A stretch of DNA of 64,000 nt from Gp6-AA40 sp963741135 (GTDB lineage Bacteria > Acidobacteriota > Vicinamibacteria > Vicinamibacterales > UBA2999), in the NCBI GenBank assembly GCA_963741135.1, contig CAVUHC010000006.1, positions 868,001 to 932,000 on the forward strand. Direction: 5' to 3'. Within the stretch, counting starts at the first letter, position 1, and every line of letters begins with the position of its first letter. The notes under the pieces were generated by a model that was given only the letters and a program-made list of their open reading frames with translations, did no database searches and was not told the origin of the DNA. A program made the position numbers and the translations under genes. Of the stretch, positions 44,602-53,070 are shown piece by piece.

Positions 44602-45366
44602 ATGACCCCAACGGTGACCGCTGGCGCAATCAAAACCCCTAGTGTTCCGTCGCGCGCGTTTCAGGCCCGTCCGGCCGACCACCGCTTTTTCAGCGTCATG
44701 GCCATCGTCACGGCGGTCACAATCCTCGCCGGCTTCTCATCCACCTACGTGCCAAAACTGGTGGCGGGCACACCGGAGCTCCCATGGATCATTCACCTTC
44801 ACGCGGTGGTATTCACAAGCTGGCTGGTGTTTTACGTCACGCAGACACTGCTGGTGTTCACGGGCCGGACCGCGATTCATCGCCGCCTGGGCGTCGCCGG
44901 CGTCGCGCTCGCGGCGCTCATGCTCATCGTCGGCAGCGCGACAGCGATAACGGTGACACGTCTCGGCAGTCGCGGCATTCCTGGAGTGGAATTTCCGGAT
45001 GTTGAGGGGTTCCTGCTCTTGAACCTGGCTGCGGTCGGCGTGTTCACCATTCTCGTTGCGGCTGGATGGTATTTTCGCCGCAACGCGCAAACACACAAAC
45101 GCCTGATGCTGATGGCGACGGCGAGCGGACTCGTGGGTCCTGGCGTCAGCCGGTTGCCGTTCGCAAGCGGGAACCCTCCGTTGATCGGCCTGATGGTCCT
45201 GGCGTTTTTATTCGCGGGTCCGGTATACGACCTCGTGACGCGCCGACGGGTGCACCAGGCGTACCTGTGGAGCGTGCCGCTCGCGTTTCTCGCAATTCCA
45301 CCTGTGGTCCTGGCGTTGTCGTCGACAGCGACGTGGCACCGAATCGCGGCGATGTTGCTGCGCTGA
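44602..45366 (+). CDS. Multi-pass membrane protein, family of HRRLG/HKRLML motif
   Basis: 254 residues from ATG 44602 (GGAG upstream). About seven hydrophobic helices. Conserved features HLHAVVFTSWLVFYVTQTLLV, TAIHRRLGVAG and THKRLMLMATASG recur in the protein encoded at 58247-59080 (VYHLHGFLFTCWMLLLIVQ, DVHRRLGVVG, IHKRLMLIGTLEL), so the two are paralogues. The spaced histidines could bind heme or metal; that is a guess. It is unlinked in function to the neighbours as far as I can see. Confidence 0.75.
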   Translation: MTPTVTAGAIKTPSVPSRAFQARPADHRFFSVMAIVTAVTILAGFSSTYVPKLVAGTPELPWIIHLHAVVFTSWLVFYVTQTLLVFTGRTAIHRRLGVAGVALAALMLIVGSATAITVTRLGSRGIPGVEFPDVEGFLLLNLAAVGVFTILVAAGWYFRRNAQTHKRLMLMATASGLVGPGVSRLPFASGNPPLIGLMVLAFLFAGPVYDLVTRRRVHQAYLWSVPLAFLAIPPVVLALSSTATWHRIAAMLLR

Positions 45367-45383
45367 GGAACGAATCGTCTCCC

Positions 45384-45557
45384 GTGCGATTCGGAGATGC
45401 GGCCTCGTTCGCCGAGTTCGTCACGACCGTGATCTGCCGTCCGTGCGTGGCGTGCCTGCCCGATGCGCGCACGCGCGACGCGGCTGCGGACGATCCGCCG
45501 TTCGAACTGGACTACTGGCGTCTGAATATGCGGGCGCGGAAGCCGGGCGGGTGCTAG
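45384..45557 (+). other. Short open frame, possible gene remnant
   Basis: 57 residues, VRFGDAASFAEFVTTVICRPCVACLPDARTRD onward, ending RKPGGC. The cysteine pattern CRPCVAC is suggestive, but the frame has no ribosome site and its end overlaps the next - strand gene by four bases. It may be the tail of a lost gene. Confidence 0.2.
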
Positions 45558-45823
45558 CGGAAGTAGACGTTCAGAAGCGCCGCGATGATTGTCATGAACG
45601 TGGCGAACTGAAACCCAATCAGCCACGCGAACCGCACGTCCATCTGACTGAATCTCAGATCGAACTTGGCGTCCATGCCGGCGAATCGTGCGTCCACCTG
45701 ATCGAAGCGGCGATTCATCTCCGTGCGGAGGTCGCGCACGTCGAGGCGCAGCTCGGAAATCGTGGAGGTGTGCTCCCCAGTCTGGCCTTCCAGGTATGCC
45801 ACGCGTTCTTCCAGGCTCGCCAT
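45554..45823 (-). CDS. Small coiled-coil protein with C-terminal membrane helix
   Basis: 89 residues from ATG 45823. Heptad pattern through VAYLEGQTGEHTSTISELRLDVRDLRTEMNRRFDQVDARFAGMDAKFDLRF, then one membrane helix (AWLIGFQFATFMTIIAALLNVYF). This architecture is common among small DUF1640-like or hypothetical bacterial proteins that multimerise at the membrane; no defined role. Confidence 0.7.
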   Translation of the reverse strand: MASLEERVAYLEGQTGEHTSTISELRLDVRDLRTEMNRRFDQVDARFAGMDAKFDLRFSQMDVRFAWLIGFQFATFMTIIAALLNVYFR

Positions 45824-45980
45824 CTCACGTCCTCGACGGGCCGCCATGGCCCGATTCTACATCGTCGTACGAGCATGACCCGTACCCGTCTGTAAATGGT
45901 CGATACGCGCGGGCACGCATTCAGCAGCGCGCAACTTCTGCCACATCGGCCCGGGTTCATGTTGGAGAATCTGGTGTGAG

Positions 45981-46340
45981 ATGACCGTTGCTGATTTTCG
46001 ACGCATCGCCCTCAGCCTCGATGGCGCGGAAGAAGGGTCGCACATGGGCGCGATCGATTTCCGCGTCGGCGGCCGCATCTTCGCGACCCTCGCGTCGGTG
46101 AAAGAGGGTTTCGGAAACCTGATGCTGACGCCCGAAGTCCAGGCCGAGTTCGTCGCCGATGCGCCCGACGTCTTCCTGCCAGTGGCCGGTGGGTGGGGCC
46201 GGATGGGTGCCACGCACATCAGGCTCGCGAAAGCGAATCGCGACATCCTGACGGACGCGCTGCGAACCGCATGGCAACTCCGCGTCGACCAGAACGCCGC
46301 GTCGAAGACGGCCAGGCACACGCGTCGCGCGCGCACTTAG
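45981..46340 (+). CDS. MmcQ/YjbR-family DNA-binding-like protein
   Basis: 119 residues. MTVADFRRIALSLDGAEEGSHMGAIDFRVGGRIFATL and the central VPVAGGWGRMGATHIRL-like segment (LPVAGGWGRMGATHIRLAKAN) match the YjbR fold (CyaY-like), a small cytoplasmic domain of uncertain function, often annotated DNA-binding. Convergent with the next gene, overlapping 4 bp. Confidence 0.85.
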   Translation: MTVADFRRIALSLDGAEEGSHMGAIDFRVGGRIFATLASVKEGFGNLMLTPEVQAEFVADAPDVFLPVAGGWGRMGATHIRLAKANRDILTDALRTAWQLRVDQNAASKTARHTRRART

Positions 46341-47230
46341 TCTCGCTCGACGATGCGGGAGTCGCCGACAAAGCGTTTGTAGTCGGAGTACGTCTGGCTC
46401 CTGCGGGTCGACTGCAGGCCGCCGCTGACGATGCTGACGGATTCGATGGATTCCGGAAGGAGCAGTGTTTCGTCAGGGTCGCTGAAAGAGACCGTCCGGT
46501 AACGAATCGTCGTCTCTTCCCGCATGATGGTCACGCGCATGCCGAGGTTGTGCCGCCGCTGAATCCCTAGTGGGACTCTCACGTCCTCCGGCCCGCCGAC
46601 GCTTCGCTCGATGCGCAGCACGTCGTAGCTCGTCGTATCCACCCAGATGCGTCCCCTCGACGCGAGCGGTCCGGTCCAGTCGAAGCAGTCGTCGTGCCCG
46701 CCAGGATCTTCGATGAGTTCGAGGTTGCTTCTCCGATTGACGGACGCGAAATCGATGAGGAAGGCCGGCCGGTTCCTCTCCTTGGACAATCCCGCCGATT
46801 TGAATTGGTACTCTGAACGGTGCGCCGCGAGCAGAAACGCGAGCGGCTCGTCGGACAGCGGATTCGGGTCGGTGCACCCGTCGCGGTTCTTCTTGTCCTT
46901 GTCGCGTGGCACGCGGCCGTTGACCTTCCTGATGTCCCGAACGACTCGTGCCTCGCCACCAGCCTCGCCGTCGGCTTCGACGCGCAGCTCCGACTCGACG
47001 ATCCGGGCGAACCCCTGAGGCGACCGACTGAGATCGATCGGTTGCACTGTCGATTTCTCGATGCAGATGACGTGCTGCACCCGCTTGTAGAAGTCGGCGA
47101 TGCTCTCGCCAACGCGCGCCAGCAGTTCGTCGATGCCCAGTGGCGTCTGCGCCCCGGTCGTGGCCGGCGCGACTTCAAGCGCAGCCAGCACCACGAGGCC
47201 GATCAGGAACCGCGAAGGGTGTTTCACCAT
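46337..47230 (-). CDS. Secreted hypothetical protein, LolA-like style
   Basis: 297 residues with signal peptide MVKHPSRFLIGLVVLAALEVAPATTGA-Q. N-terminal helix LLARVGESIADFYKRVQHVICIEKST, then beta-rich sequence (GRIWVDTTSYDVLRIERSVGGPEDV ... TLLLPESIESVSIVSGG) as in periplasmic proteins with a LolA/LppX-like half barrel. The end, SDYKRFVGDSRIVERD, is similar to the usual F-x-V-x-T/D-x-x-I closing strand of that group. The gene at 34668-35574 has the same layout. Function unknown. Confidence 0.7.
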   Translation of the reverse strand: MVKHPSRFLIGLVVLAALEVAPATTGAQTPLGIDELLARVGESIADFYKRVQHVICIEKSTVQPIDLSRSPQGFARIVESELRVEADGEAGGEARVVRDIRKVNGRVPRDKDKKNRDGCTDPNPLSDEPLAFLLAAHRSEYQFKSAGLSKERNRPAFLIDFASVNRRSNLELIEDPGGHDDCFDWTGPLASRGRIWVDTTSYDVLRIERSVGGPEDVRVPLGIQRRHNLGMRVTIMREETTIRYRTVSFSDPDETLLLPESIESVSIVSGGLQSTRRSQTYSDYKRFVGDSRIVERD

Positions 47231-47272
47231 CAGCGTGGTTCCAGGAGCTCGATTCGATTCATGCGAGCGCTG

Positions 47273-47917
47273 CTAGCCTTCCTTTGCAACATGACGTTGC
47301 ACGAGCGCCGCCATCTGCTTTGAGCTCGCGTCGCCACGCTCATGGAGGCCCTCAATAGTCCCCAATTTGTCCGGGAGGGGCCTGTTCTGACTCGTCTTCC
47401 ATTTCCCGACAAGTGTGCTGATGGGAATTTCAATGCCGACGATCGCGTTCAGCATCGTGTCGATGTAGTCAGGCGGTGCATCTGAAACGCTCCACGGAAC
47501 CGCGCGCTCTGATTCATGCCGATCGCTGAGCGCGGTGACGTGCTTGAGAAGCCAGGCACGATCGTCAATTGCGCGGGGCACACCGTGGGCGTGAACAACG
47601 GCGTAGTTCCACGTCGGCACAACTTTTCCGTGCGCCTGCTTGGAGGGGTACCAGGAGGGAGTGATGTACGTCTGCGGTCCCTGAAAAATCACCACGCATG
47701 CGCGTTCCTCGGTCAAGGACTTCCAGATTGAATTTGGACGCGCCACATGGCCGATGAGCGTGCCGTATTCACCTCGCGTCGAGTCGACCAGGAAAGGAAT
47801 GTGGTTGACGACGAGTCCGTCTTTGGCGTGTGTGACCCAGGCGCCCAGAGGATGGGATCTTATGAGCGCGTGCAGAACCGTGACATCACGCTCCTCGAAA
47901 TGCTCAGGCGTGTACAT
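47273..47917 (-). CDS. paiB: PaiB-family FMN-binding negative transcriptional regulator
   Basis: 214 residues with MYTPEHFEERDVTVLHALIRSHPLGAWVTHAKDGLVVNHIPFLVD, HVARPNSIWK, FQGPQTYITPSWYPSKQAHGKVVPTWNYAVVHAHG and the C-terminal VGIEIPISTLVGKWKTSQNRP, all hallmark PaiB segments. The split-barrel fold binds flavin; in Bacillus it affects sporulation and protease genes, but elsewhere the role is unclear. Its codons 47493-47560 have two diverged extra copies nearby (48267 and 51012). Confidence 0.93.
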   Translation of the reverse strand: MYTPEHFEERDVTVLHALIRSHPLGAWVTHAKDGLVVNHIPFLVDSTRGEYGTLIGHVARPNSIWKSLTEERACVVIFQGPQTYITPSWYPSKQAHGKVVPTWNYAVVHAHGVPRAIDDRAWLLKHVTALSDRHESERAVPWSVSDAPPDYIDTMLNAIVGIEIPISTLVGKWKTSQNRPLPDKLGTIEGLHERGDASSKQMAALVQRHVAKEG

Positions 47918-47926
47918 TGCTGTGAC

Positions 47927-48090
47927 CTAGTTCTTTCGGTACATGAGCGTCTTCGTTGTTGACGGGATGCCCGAGCCGCGATCCGTCATCGACAAGATGA
48001 GCATGCCTGCGGCGTCGATCTGCCAGACCTCCCCTTGTGTTCGCGGATACGAGGTGCGACAAGCAGCGTCTTCATGTAGGTATTGTCGCG
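47927..48090 (-). pseudogene. C-terminal fragment of a secreted-type protein
   Basis: The frame reads QYLHEDAACRTSYPRTQGEVWQIDAAGMLILSMTDRGSGIPSTTKTLMYRKN. The Trp-x-x-D-x-x-G-x-L-x-x-x motif and ...TTKTLMYRKN resemble the last strands of small secreted acidobacterial proteins. Nothing precedes it except an interspersed repeat beginning at 48098, so the 5' part is lost. Confidence 0.5.
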
Positions 48091-48097
48091 TGAAACA

Positions 48098-48266
48098 TGA
48101 CTGATGTCGCATCGAGGTAGCTGTTAGTCGACGCGCTGCGCTAGAGCAGCGAATGCGAGAGTGCTTTCCCGGCATGCGGCTTGCCACGCCGAAGCGTTTC
48201 GCGAAGGCGGGAGTCGGAGGCCGAGCGCCCGATATACCCGCGTCCGCCGCAAGAATTCATGCTAAC
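48098..48266. repeat. Interspersed repeat, longest copy
   Basis: Runs from ATGTCGCATCGAGGTAGCTG through CACGCCGAAGCGTTTCGCGA to CCCGCGTCCGCCGCAAGAAT. Contains a foldable core CGCCGAAGCG-TTT-CGCGAAGGCG. Related copies: 42571-42715, 42421-42520 (inverted) and 57893-57974. It lies directly upstream of a paiB fragment. Confidence 0.7.
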
Positions 48267-48336
48267 CACGGAACCGCGCGCCCTGCCTCATGCAGATCGC
48301 CAAGCTCGGTGACGTGCTTGAGGAGCCAGGCGTGCC
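48267..48336 (-). pseudogene. paiB gene fragment, copy 2
   Basis: Read on the - strand it gives HAWLLKHVTELGDLHEAGR then AVPW, homologous to RAWLLKHVTALSDRHESER of the resident paiB. Only about 70 bp of the gene is present. It ends about 100 bp before the alpha/beta hydrolase gene. A third, more decayed copy is at 51012-51080. Confidence 0.7.
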
Positions 48337-48435
48337 TGATGGCCGGCAGGACTGGCCGCGCTGACCTCGACCTGCTACGTTTTCTAGCCGCGTACAATTC
48401 GTGAGCGTTCTAGCATAGGCAAGGAGAAATCGCCC

Positions 48436-49731
48436 ATGTTCCAGAGGCTCCTGTTCCTGCTCGTGTTGCTTGCGGCTGCGACCGCGTCTGCCCAGAACCA
48501 GATTGCTCCGAATCCCACAATCAGTGCGCCGGTGACCGGCCCGGGCGCGATGTTCCCGGGATTGCAGCGCGTTCCGGCGGGCACGGGCCTGGCGGATCAG
48601 AAGTACGTCGTCAAGGAGTACTTCGTATCGGGAACGGCGAGCGGCAAGTCCTACACCACGCGCATCCTTGTCCGCCAGCCGGAAGACCCGAATCGGTTCA
48701 GCGGCATCGTCGTGGCCGAGCCGATGCACGCGAGCGGTAATAGCTGGATGTTCTTCTTCACGCGGACCTACGTGATGCGCCACGGGCACATCTCCGTGGA
48801 GATCGCGCCGCAGAAGGCGGGGACAGAGGCCACGATCGTGGCGTCGAATCCGCAGCGCTATGCGCCCATCAACATACCGGACATGGGGCAGGCCAACGAG
48901 ATCATGGCGCAGGTGGGCGCGCTGCTCAAAGGCAACGGACCCACGTCGCCGTTGGCCGGCATGCGGGTGCAGCGCATGATCATGATGGGCACGTCACAAT
49001 CGGCGGGTACCCTGCGCGGGTATTTGCCGGCCCACGCCGCGTGGCGGATGCCCGACGGCAAGCCGATCTTCGACGGGTTCCTGGCGACCAGCACAGCCGG
49101 CATGCCGATACCCCGGGTAGACGTGCCGCTGATCCAGATTGCGACGCAGACCGAAGTCAATGGAGGCGCGAAGGGCGGCAGCATTTACCGGCGTGCCGAC
49201 GGCGACGCGCCCGGCGACCAGTTCCGGCTGTATGAAATCGCGGGAATGCCGCACAACGATTCCCGCGAGAATCCGACCTACAATCCAGACCCGTGCAAGA
49301 TGCCGGTCACGCAGTTTCCGGTGGGAGCGATGATGGCGATGGGGCTGCACCACGCGATCGAGTGGGCGGACAAGGGCACGGTGCCGCCGCGCGCCGAACG
49401 CATCGTGGTCGAGAATGGCGCGCTCGCGCTCGACGCGAACGGAAACGCCAGGGGCGGCGTGCGGAGCACGTATGTGGACGTGCCAGTAGCGAAATACAGC
49501 GTTCCCAATAACGCGGATCCAAAGCCGGGCACGCGTGACGATTTCTACTGCAGCATCGCCGGAGCTGAGACGCCGCTGGCGGCAGATCAATTGCGTTCGC
49601 TCTATAGGTATGCCGAGGCGTATCGCAGCAAGGTAAAACAGAGACTTGACGAGTTGACGAAAGCCGGCTGGTTCCTTCCTGAGTATGCGGGACAGGTGAC
49701 TGGCGACGCGGCGAAGGTCCAGATTCAGTAG
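48436..49731 (+). CDS. Secreted alpha/beta hydrolase (Abhydrolase_10 type)
   Basis: ATG 48436 with AAGGAG upstream (48420-48425); 431 residues. Signal peptide MFQRLLFLLVLLAAATASA-Q. Nucleophile elbow GTSQSAG with S187 (MIMMGTSQSAGTLRGYLPAHA), acid/His region around EIAGMPHNDSR; the family normally ends with AEAYRSKVKQRLDELTKAGWFLPEYA, seen here. Such enzymes are annotated alpha/beta hydrolase domain-containing, with unknown ester or lactone substrates. First of a cluster of secreted hydrolases (48.4-57 kb). Confidence 0.85.
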   Translation: MFQRLLFLLVLLAAATASAQNQIAPNPTISAPVTGPGAMFPGLQRVPAGTGLADQKYVVKEYFVSGTASGKSYTTRILVRQPEDPNRFSGIVVAEPMHASGNSWMFFFTRTYVMRHGHISVEIAPQKAGTEATIVASNPQRYAPINIPDMGQANEIMAQVGALLKGNGPTSPLAGMRVQRMIMMGTSQSAGTLRGYLPAHAAWRMPDGKPIFDGFLATSTAGMPIPRVDVPLIQIATQTEVNGGAKGGSIYRRADGDAPGDQFRLYEIAGMPHNDSRENPTYNPDPCKMPVTQFPVGAMMAMGLHHAIEWADKGTVPPRAERIVVENGALALDANGNARGGVRSTYVDVPVAKYSVPNNADPKPGTRDDFYCSIAGAETPLAADQLRSLYRYAEAYRSKVKQRLDELTKAGWFLPEYAGQVTGDAAKVQIQ

Positions 49732-49761
49732 CGAGTGCGGACAGAGGGAAAGGGGAATCCC

Positions 49762-50576
49762 ATGAAGCTGCTCGGGGGTGCATGTGTTTGTGTGCTGCTC
49801 ACCGCGGCGCTGGTGAGTGCGCAAGGCCAGAGCCGCGACGCGCTTCCGGACTGGACCGGTGTCTGGCAGATGATGGGTGGGACGGTGTTCGATCGAGCGA
49901 CCGCCACAAGCGAAGGGGGCGCTGTTGACTCGCGGCCAGCGCGAGCGACCCACCCTACAACGCCGAGTGGGAGACAATCTACCAGCGGAACCTGAAGCTC
50001 AGGGATGACAGCCGGCTTCCCGATCCCATCAACACTTGCGGGACGCCGGCCGGTTTCCCGAGGCTGATGAATCTTCCAGACACTTACGAGTTCGTGGTCC
50101 GGCCCGAGCAGACGTGGATCCTGACGGAGAATGGCCCCAACACCCTGAGGATCTACACCGACGGGCGCGCGCACCCGGCTCCCGAAGACCGATGGCCAAC
50201 CTATACCGGAGATTCGGTCGGTCACTGGGAAGGCGATACGCTGGTCTTCGACACGGTGAGTATGCGGATGTCCCGGTATCCGGAGTCCGGCGACACGGTG
50301 CTCGACCGAACCGGGCTGGTGCTGAGCGATGCCGCGCACGTCGTCACGCGCCTTCGCAAGGTGAACGACGAACTGATGGAGGCGCGGATGGTGATCGAAG
50401 ACGCCAAGGCGCTGACGGCGCCTTGGAACGTGACCAAGACCTACCGGCGGCTGCAGAAAGGCACGCGCGTCTACGACTATGCGTGCGCGGAGAACAACCG
50501 GAATCCCGTCGACGCCGCAACCGGCAGGACCTTGATCCTCGGCCCGGACGGAAAGCCGTTGGGCGACGTGAAATAG
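49762..50576 (+). pseudogene. Secreted GDSxGxWEG-family protein, copy 3, frameshifted
   Basis: ATG 49762; signal peptide MKLLGGACVCVLLTAALVSA-Q, then ALPDWTGVWQMMGGTVFDRAT. The frame is lost near 49925-49945; the continuation YNAEWETIYQRNLKLRDDSRLPDPINTCGTPAGFPRLMNLPDTYEF is in another frame to 50576. The block YTGDSVGHWEGDTLVFDTVSM matches copies at 36798 and 37591. One or two bases are enough to explain the break. The DUF6152 gene follows by 21 bp. Confidence 0.8.
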
Positions 50577-50597
50577 CAATGGTGTGGAGGTGACGGC

Positions 50598-51011
50598 ATG
50601 AGATCAATCGAGCCCTTTGGCGTACGCGCGGTAAGACACTTGATCGTCGGGTTGCTCGTGACCTGTGGATTGCTCGCGGGTTCTCCGGCGCTCGTCGCTC
50701 ATCACGCTGGCACGATGTTCAGTGAGGATCAGACGAAAGAGCTCACAGGGACGGTCAAGGAGTTCCAGTTCACGAATCCGCATTCCTGGATTCAGGTGCT
50801 GGTGGAGACGACGCCCGGTGCGCCGCCACAAGAGTGGAGCATCGAGTGGGGCAGCCCGAACCAACTGTCGCGCCAGGGCATTCGGCCGTCGACGTTCAAG
50901 TTCGGCACCAAGGTTACCGTGCGGGTCCGTCCGATGCGCGACGGGTCGCCCGCGGGGAGCTTCGTCGGCGCGAAGTTCGACGATGGAAAGACCGTCGGTC
51001 GCTGGGAGTAA
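50598..51011 (+). CDS. DUF6152 family secreted protein
   Basis: 137 residues; signal-like N-terminus VRHLIVGLLVTCGLLAGSPALVA followed by HHAGTMFSEDQTKELTGTVKEFQFTNPHSWIQVLVE, the HH-x-x-F/Y-D/E motif and NPH motif of DUF6152. A predicted small beta protein with conserved histidines that could bind a metal; function unknown. In genomes I recall it often accompanies the GDSxGxWEG family, as it does here with copy 3. Confidence 0.8.
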   Translation: MRSIEPFGVRAVRHLIVGLLVTCGLLAGSPALVAHHAGTMFSEDQTKELTGTVKEFQFTNPHSWIQVLVETTPGAPPQEWSIEWGSPNQLSRQGIRPSTFKFGTKVTVRVRPMRDGSPAGSFVGAKFDDGKTVGRWE

Positions 51012-51080
51012 CTACGGAACCGCGTGCTCTGCCTGATGCAGATCGCTAGGCTCGTATGTGCTTGAGGAGCCAGGCGTGCC
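51012..51080 (-). pseudogene. paiB gene fragment, copy 3
   Basis: About 69 bp matching 48267-48336 more closely than the resident paiB; the - strand translation starts HAWLLKHI then hits a stop. Located between DUF6152 and the M28-like gene. Confidence 0.6.
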
Positions 51081-51109
51081 TCCGTGGTTCGTTGGTGTCC
51101 GCTCAGGCG

Positions 51110-51137
51110 TTGGCATCGCCGCGTTTTCGGCTATTCT
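51110..51137 (+). promoter_or_regulatory. Candidate promoter of the M28-like gene
   Basis: TTGGCA (51110-51115), 16 bp, TATTCT (51132-51137); the ATG is 22 bp later with GAGG in between. Both hexamers are near consensus. Confidence 0.4.
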
Positions 51138-51158
51138 TGGCCATCAAGCGAGGTCACG

Positions 51159-53057
51159 ATGAGACGGAAGAACCACTCACCTCTATCGCGGCGCACTTTT
51201 CTGAAGACGGCAGCCGGCGTCTCGGCCGGGACGATGCTGATGCGCGACCCGCTCTGGGCCCAGGGCGCGCCGGCCGGCAAAGCGGCCGCATCGGCGCTTT
51301 CGAAGATCCACCAGCCCTACATGATCACGCCGAAGCAGGCGCTGGACTGGCACGTCTTCAAGGCCGAGTGCGGTCCCACCTACGCCGGCAGCACAGGGTG
51401 GAAGCGCTTCACCGACTTCCTGATCTCGAAGATGCCGGAGTTCGGCGCCGTCGATCTCGACTACGTCGAAATCCCCTACGACCACTACATCGTCGAGGAC
51501 TGGCCGGATCGGCGGAGCCACATGCACGACTCGCCGAACGCGGTCGAAAAGCTCGTCACCGATGGAACGCCGGTGCCGGTCGTCGCCTCGTACGGCATGA
51601 CGTCGGGCTTCACGGGCGCCGAAGGTATCACGGCGCAGATGCTCCATTACGATCCAGCGCATCCGCCAGCGGAGTCGCAGATCGCCGGCAAGATCCTCGT
51701 CTTCGAGACGCAGAAGCAGCCGGGGCCGCCTTACAACGACAACTTCCTCGATAACTACACGCCCACCGACTACGAGTGGCGCTCGCCCGGCAAGTGGCCG
51801 GAGCTGTGGGTGCCGCCTTCGCGCACCCAGACGTCGTCTTTCTACGGGCGGTGGGTGTGGAGTCAGCTGGGCCGCTTCGCCGAGGCCGGCATCAAGGGGC
51901 ACGCGGCGGGCATCGTCATCGTGTACGACCTCTCGCCGGGCATGGCATTCGGCCTCGCACAGCGGAGCGTGTACACCGAAAACGGCCGCGCGGGTCTCGG
52001 AGCGACCTACGTCAACTGTCCGACGCTGACGCTCGATCGCGTGAACGGCGCGAAGGTGCTCGCGGACGCGAAAGCGGGGAAGATGGCGACGCTCACGCTG
52101 CGCGCGCGCTTCCAGCGCGATACGGGCAAGGCGATCATCGCGTATCTGCCGGGGAAGAACTACGGCACGCCGCAGGACGAGCAGGTGCTGCTGGCGACGC
52201 ACACCGACGCGATGTCGCTCATCGAGGAGAACGGCGGCCTTGGGATGCTCGGCATCATGGCGTACTTCAACAGGCTGCCGAAGAGCGAGCGGGCACGAAC
52301 GCTCGTCTTCGACTTCGACTGCCGGCACTTCATGCCGGGCGCCGAAGCCAGCTGGCCGCAGTACGATTACTACACGATTCATCCGGAGAAGCTGAAGACG
52401 ATCGTCGCGACGCTCGGCATGGAGCACATGGGCGGGCGACAGACGATCGAGACTGGTCCCGGCGGCAACACGTACGCGTACTCGAACGCGCGCCCTGAAG
52501 ATGGCGGCGTCATCACCAGCCTCATCGACGTCAACAACAACAACATCTGGATGGTCGAGATGATCGCGCGCGCCGCCACCGACAACCACTGGCCGCGCGT
52601 CGACGTCAAGTCGGGCCGCGGTGTGCCCGGCGTCAACGGCGGCTTCCAGGGCGCGGTGAAGAGTCCGATGAACAAGGGTCGGGGCTACAAGATTCCGGGC
52701 TGCGGACTCGCGGGCGACTGGCCGGGTGCGTGGACGCAGACCTACGCGCAGGTCGATACCGAAGCCGGGCCTCACGGCTTTGACGAGAACTACTTCGTTG
52801 CACAGGTCGCCGGCCTGACGCAGATCGCCGGCGAGTTCATGCAGGTCAGGCCGATCGTCATCGACCTGGGCTGGGGCGAATTGAAGACAGCCGTGATGGC
52901 GCTGAAGGATCCTTCCGCTCTCGCCCAGTACGTCGACGTCTTCAGGAAAGTAGAGGCGGGGAAACCCGAGCAGGCGCGCAGCGGGCTGAAGGATCTCGCG
53001 GAGAAGCACGCCGCGTTGAACAAGCTGATCGACGCGCAGCTCGCCAAGCTGTCCTGA
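51159..53057 (+). CDS. Tat-exported M28-like peptidase with PA domain
   Basis: ATG 51159 (GAGG upstream); 632 residues. Twin-arginine signal SRRTFLKTAAGVSAGTMLM. A PA-like insert spans about 100-300 (QIAGKILVFETQKQPG, AAGIVIVYDLS). The M28-type core starts GKNYGTPQDEQVLLATHTDAMSLIEENGGLGMLGIMAYFNRLP; but where active M28 enzymes have H-x-D, N-D and E-E ligands, this has HTDA, EENGG and DFDCRHF. Metal binding is therefore in doubt. A C-terminal helix pair (ALAQYVDVFRKVEAGKPEQARSG) resembles M28 relatives. It is followed by the MBL gene by 13 bp. Confidence 0.8.
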   Translation: MRRKNHSPLSRRTFLKTAAGVSAGTMLMRDPLWAQGAPAGKAAASALSKIHQPYMITPKQALDWHVFKAECGPTYAGSTGWKRFTDFLISKMPEFGAVDLDYVEIPYDHYIVEDWPDRRSHMHDSPNAVEKLVTDGTPVPVVASYGMTSGFTGAEGITAQMLHYDPAHPPAESQIAGKILVFETQKQPGPPYNDNFLDNYTPTDYEWRSPGKWPELWVPPSRTQTSSFYGRWVWSQLGRFAEAGIKGHAAGIVIVYDLSPGMAFGLAQRSVYTENGRAGLGATYVNCPTLTLDRVNGAKVLADAKAGKMATLTLRARFQRDTGKAIIAYLPGKNYGTPQDEQVLLATHTDAMSLIEENGGLGMLGIMAYFNRLPKSERARTLVFDFDCRHFMPGAEASWPQYDYYTIHPEKLKTIVATLGMEHMGGRQTIETGPGGNTYAYSNARPEDGGVITSLIDVNNNNIWMVEMIARAATDNHWPRVDVKSGRGVPGVNGGFQGAVKSPMNKGRGYKIPGCGLAGDWPGAWTQTYAQVDTEAGPHGFDENYFVAQVAGLTQIAGEFMQVRPIVIDLGWGELKTAVMALKDPSALAQYVDVFRKVEAGKPEQARSGLKDLAEKHAALNKLIDAQLAKLS

Positions 53058-53070
53058 TCGAGGCAGGGGT

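Noticed and set aside
42421..48266. Interspersed repeats as integron attC sites
   Set aside because: They fold, but the required GTTRRRY and RYYYAAC core sites and any integrase are missing.
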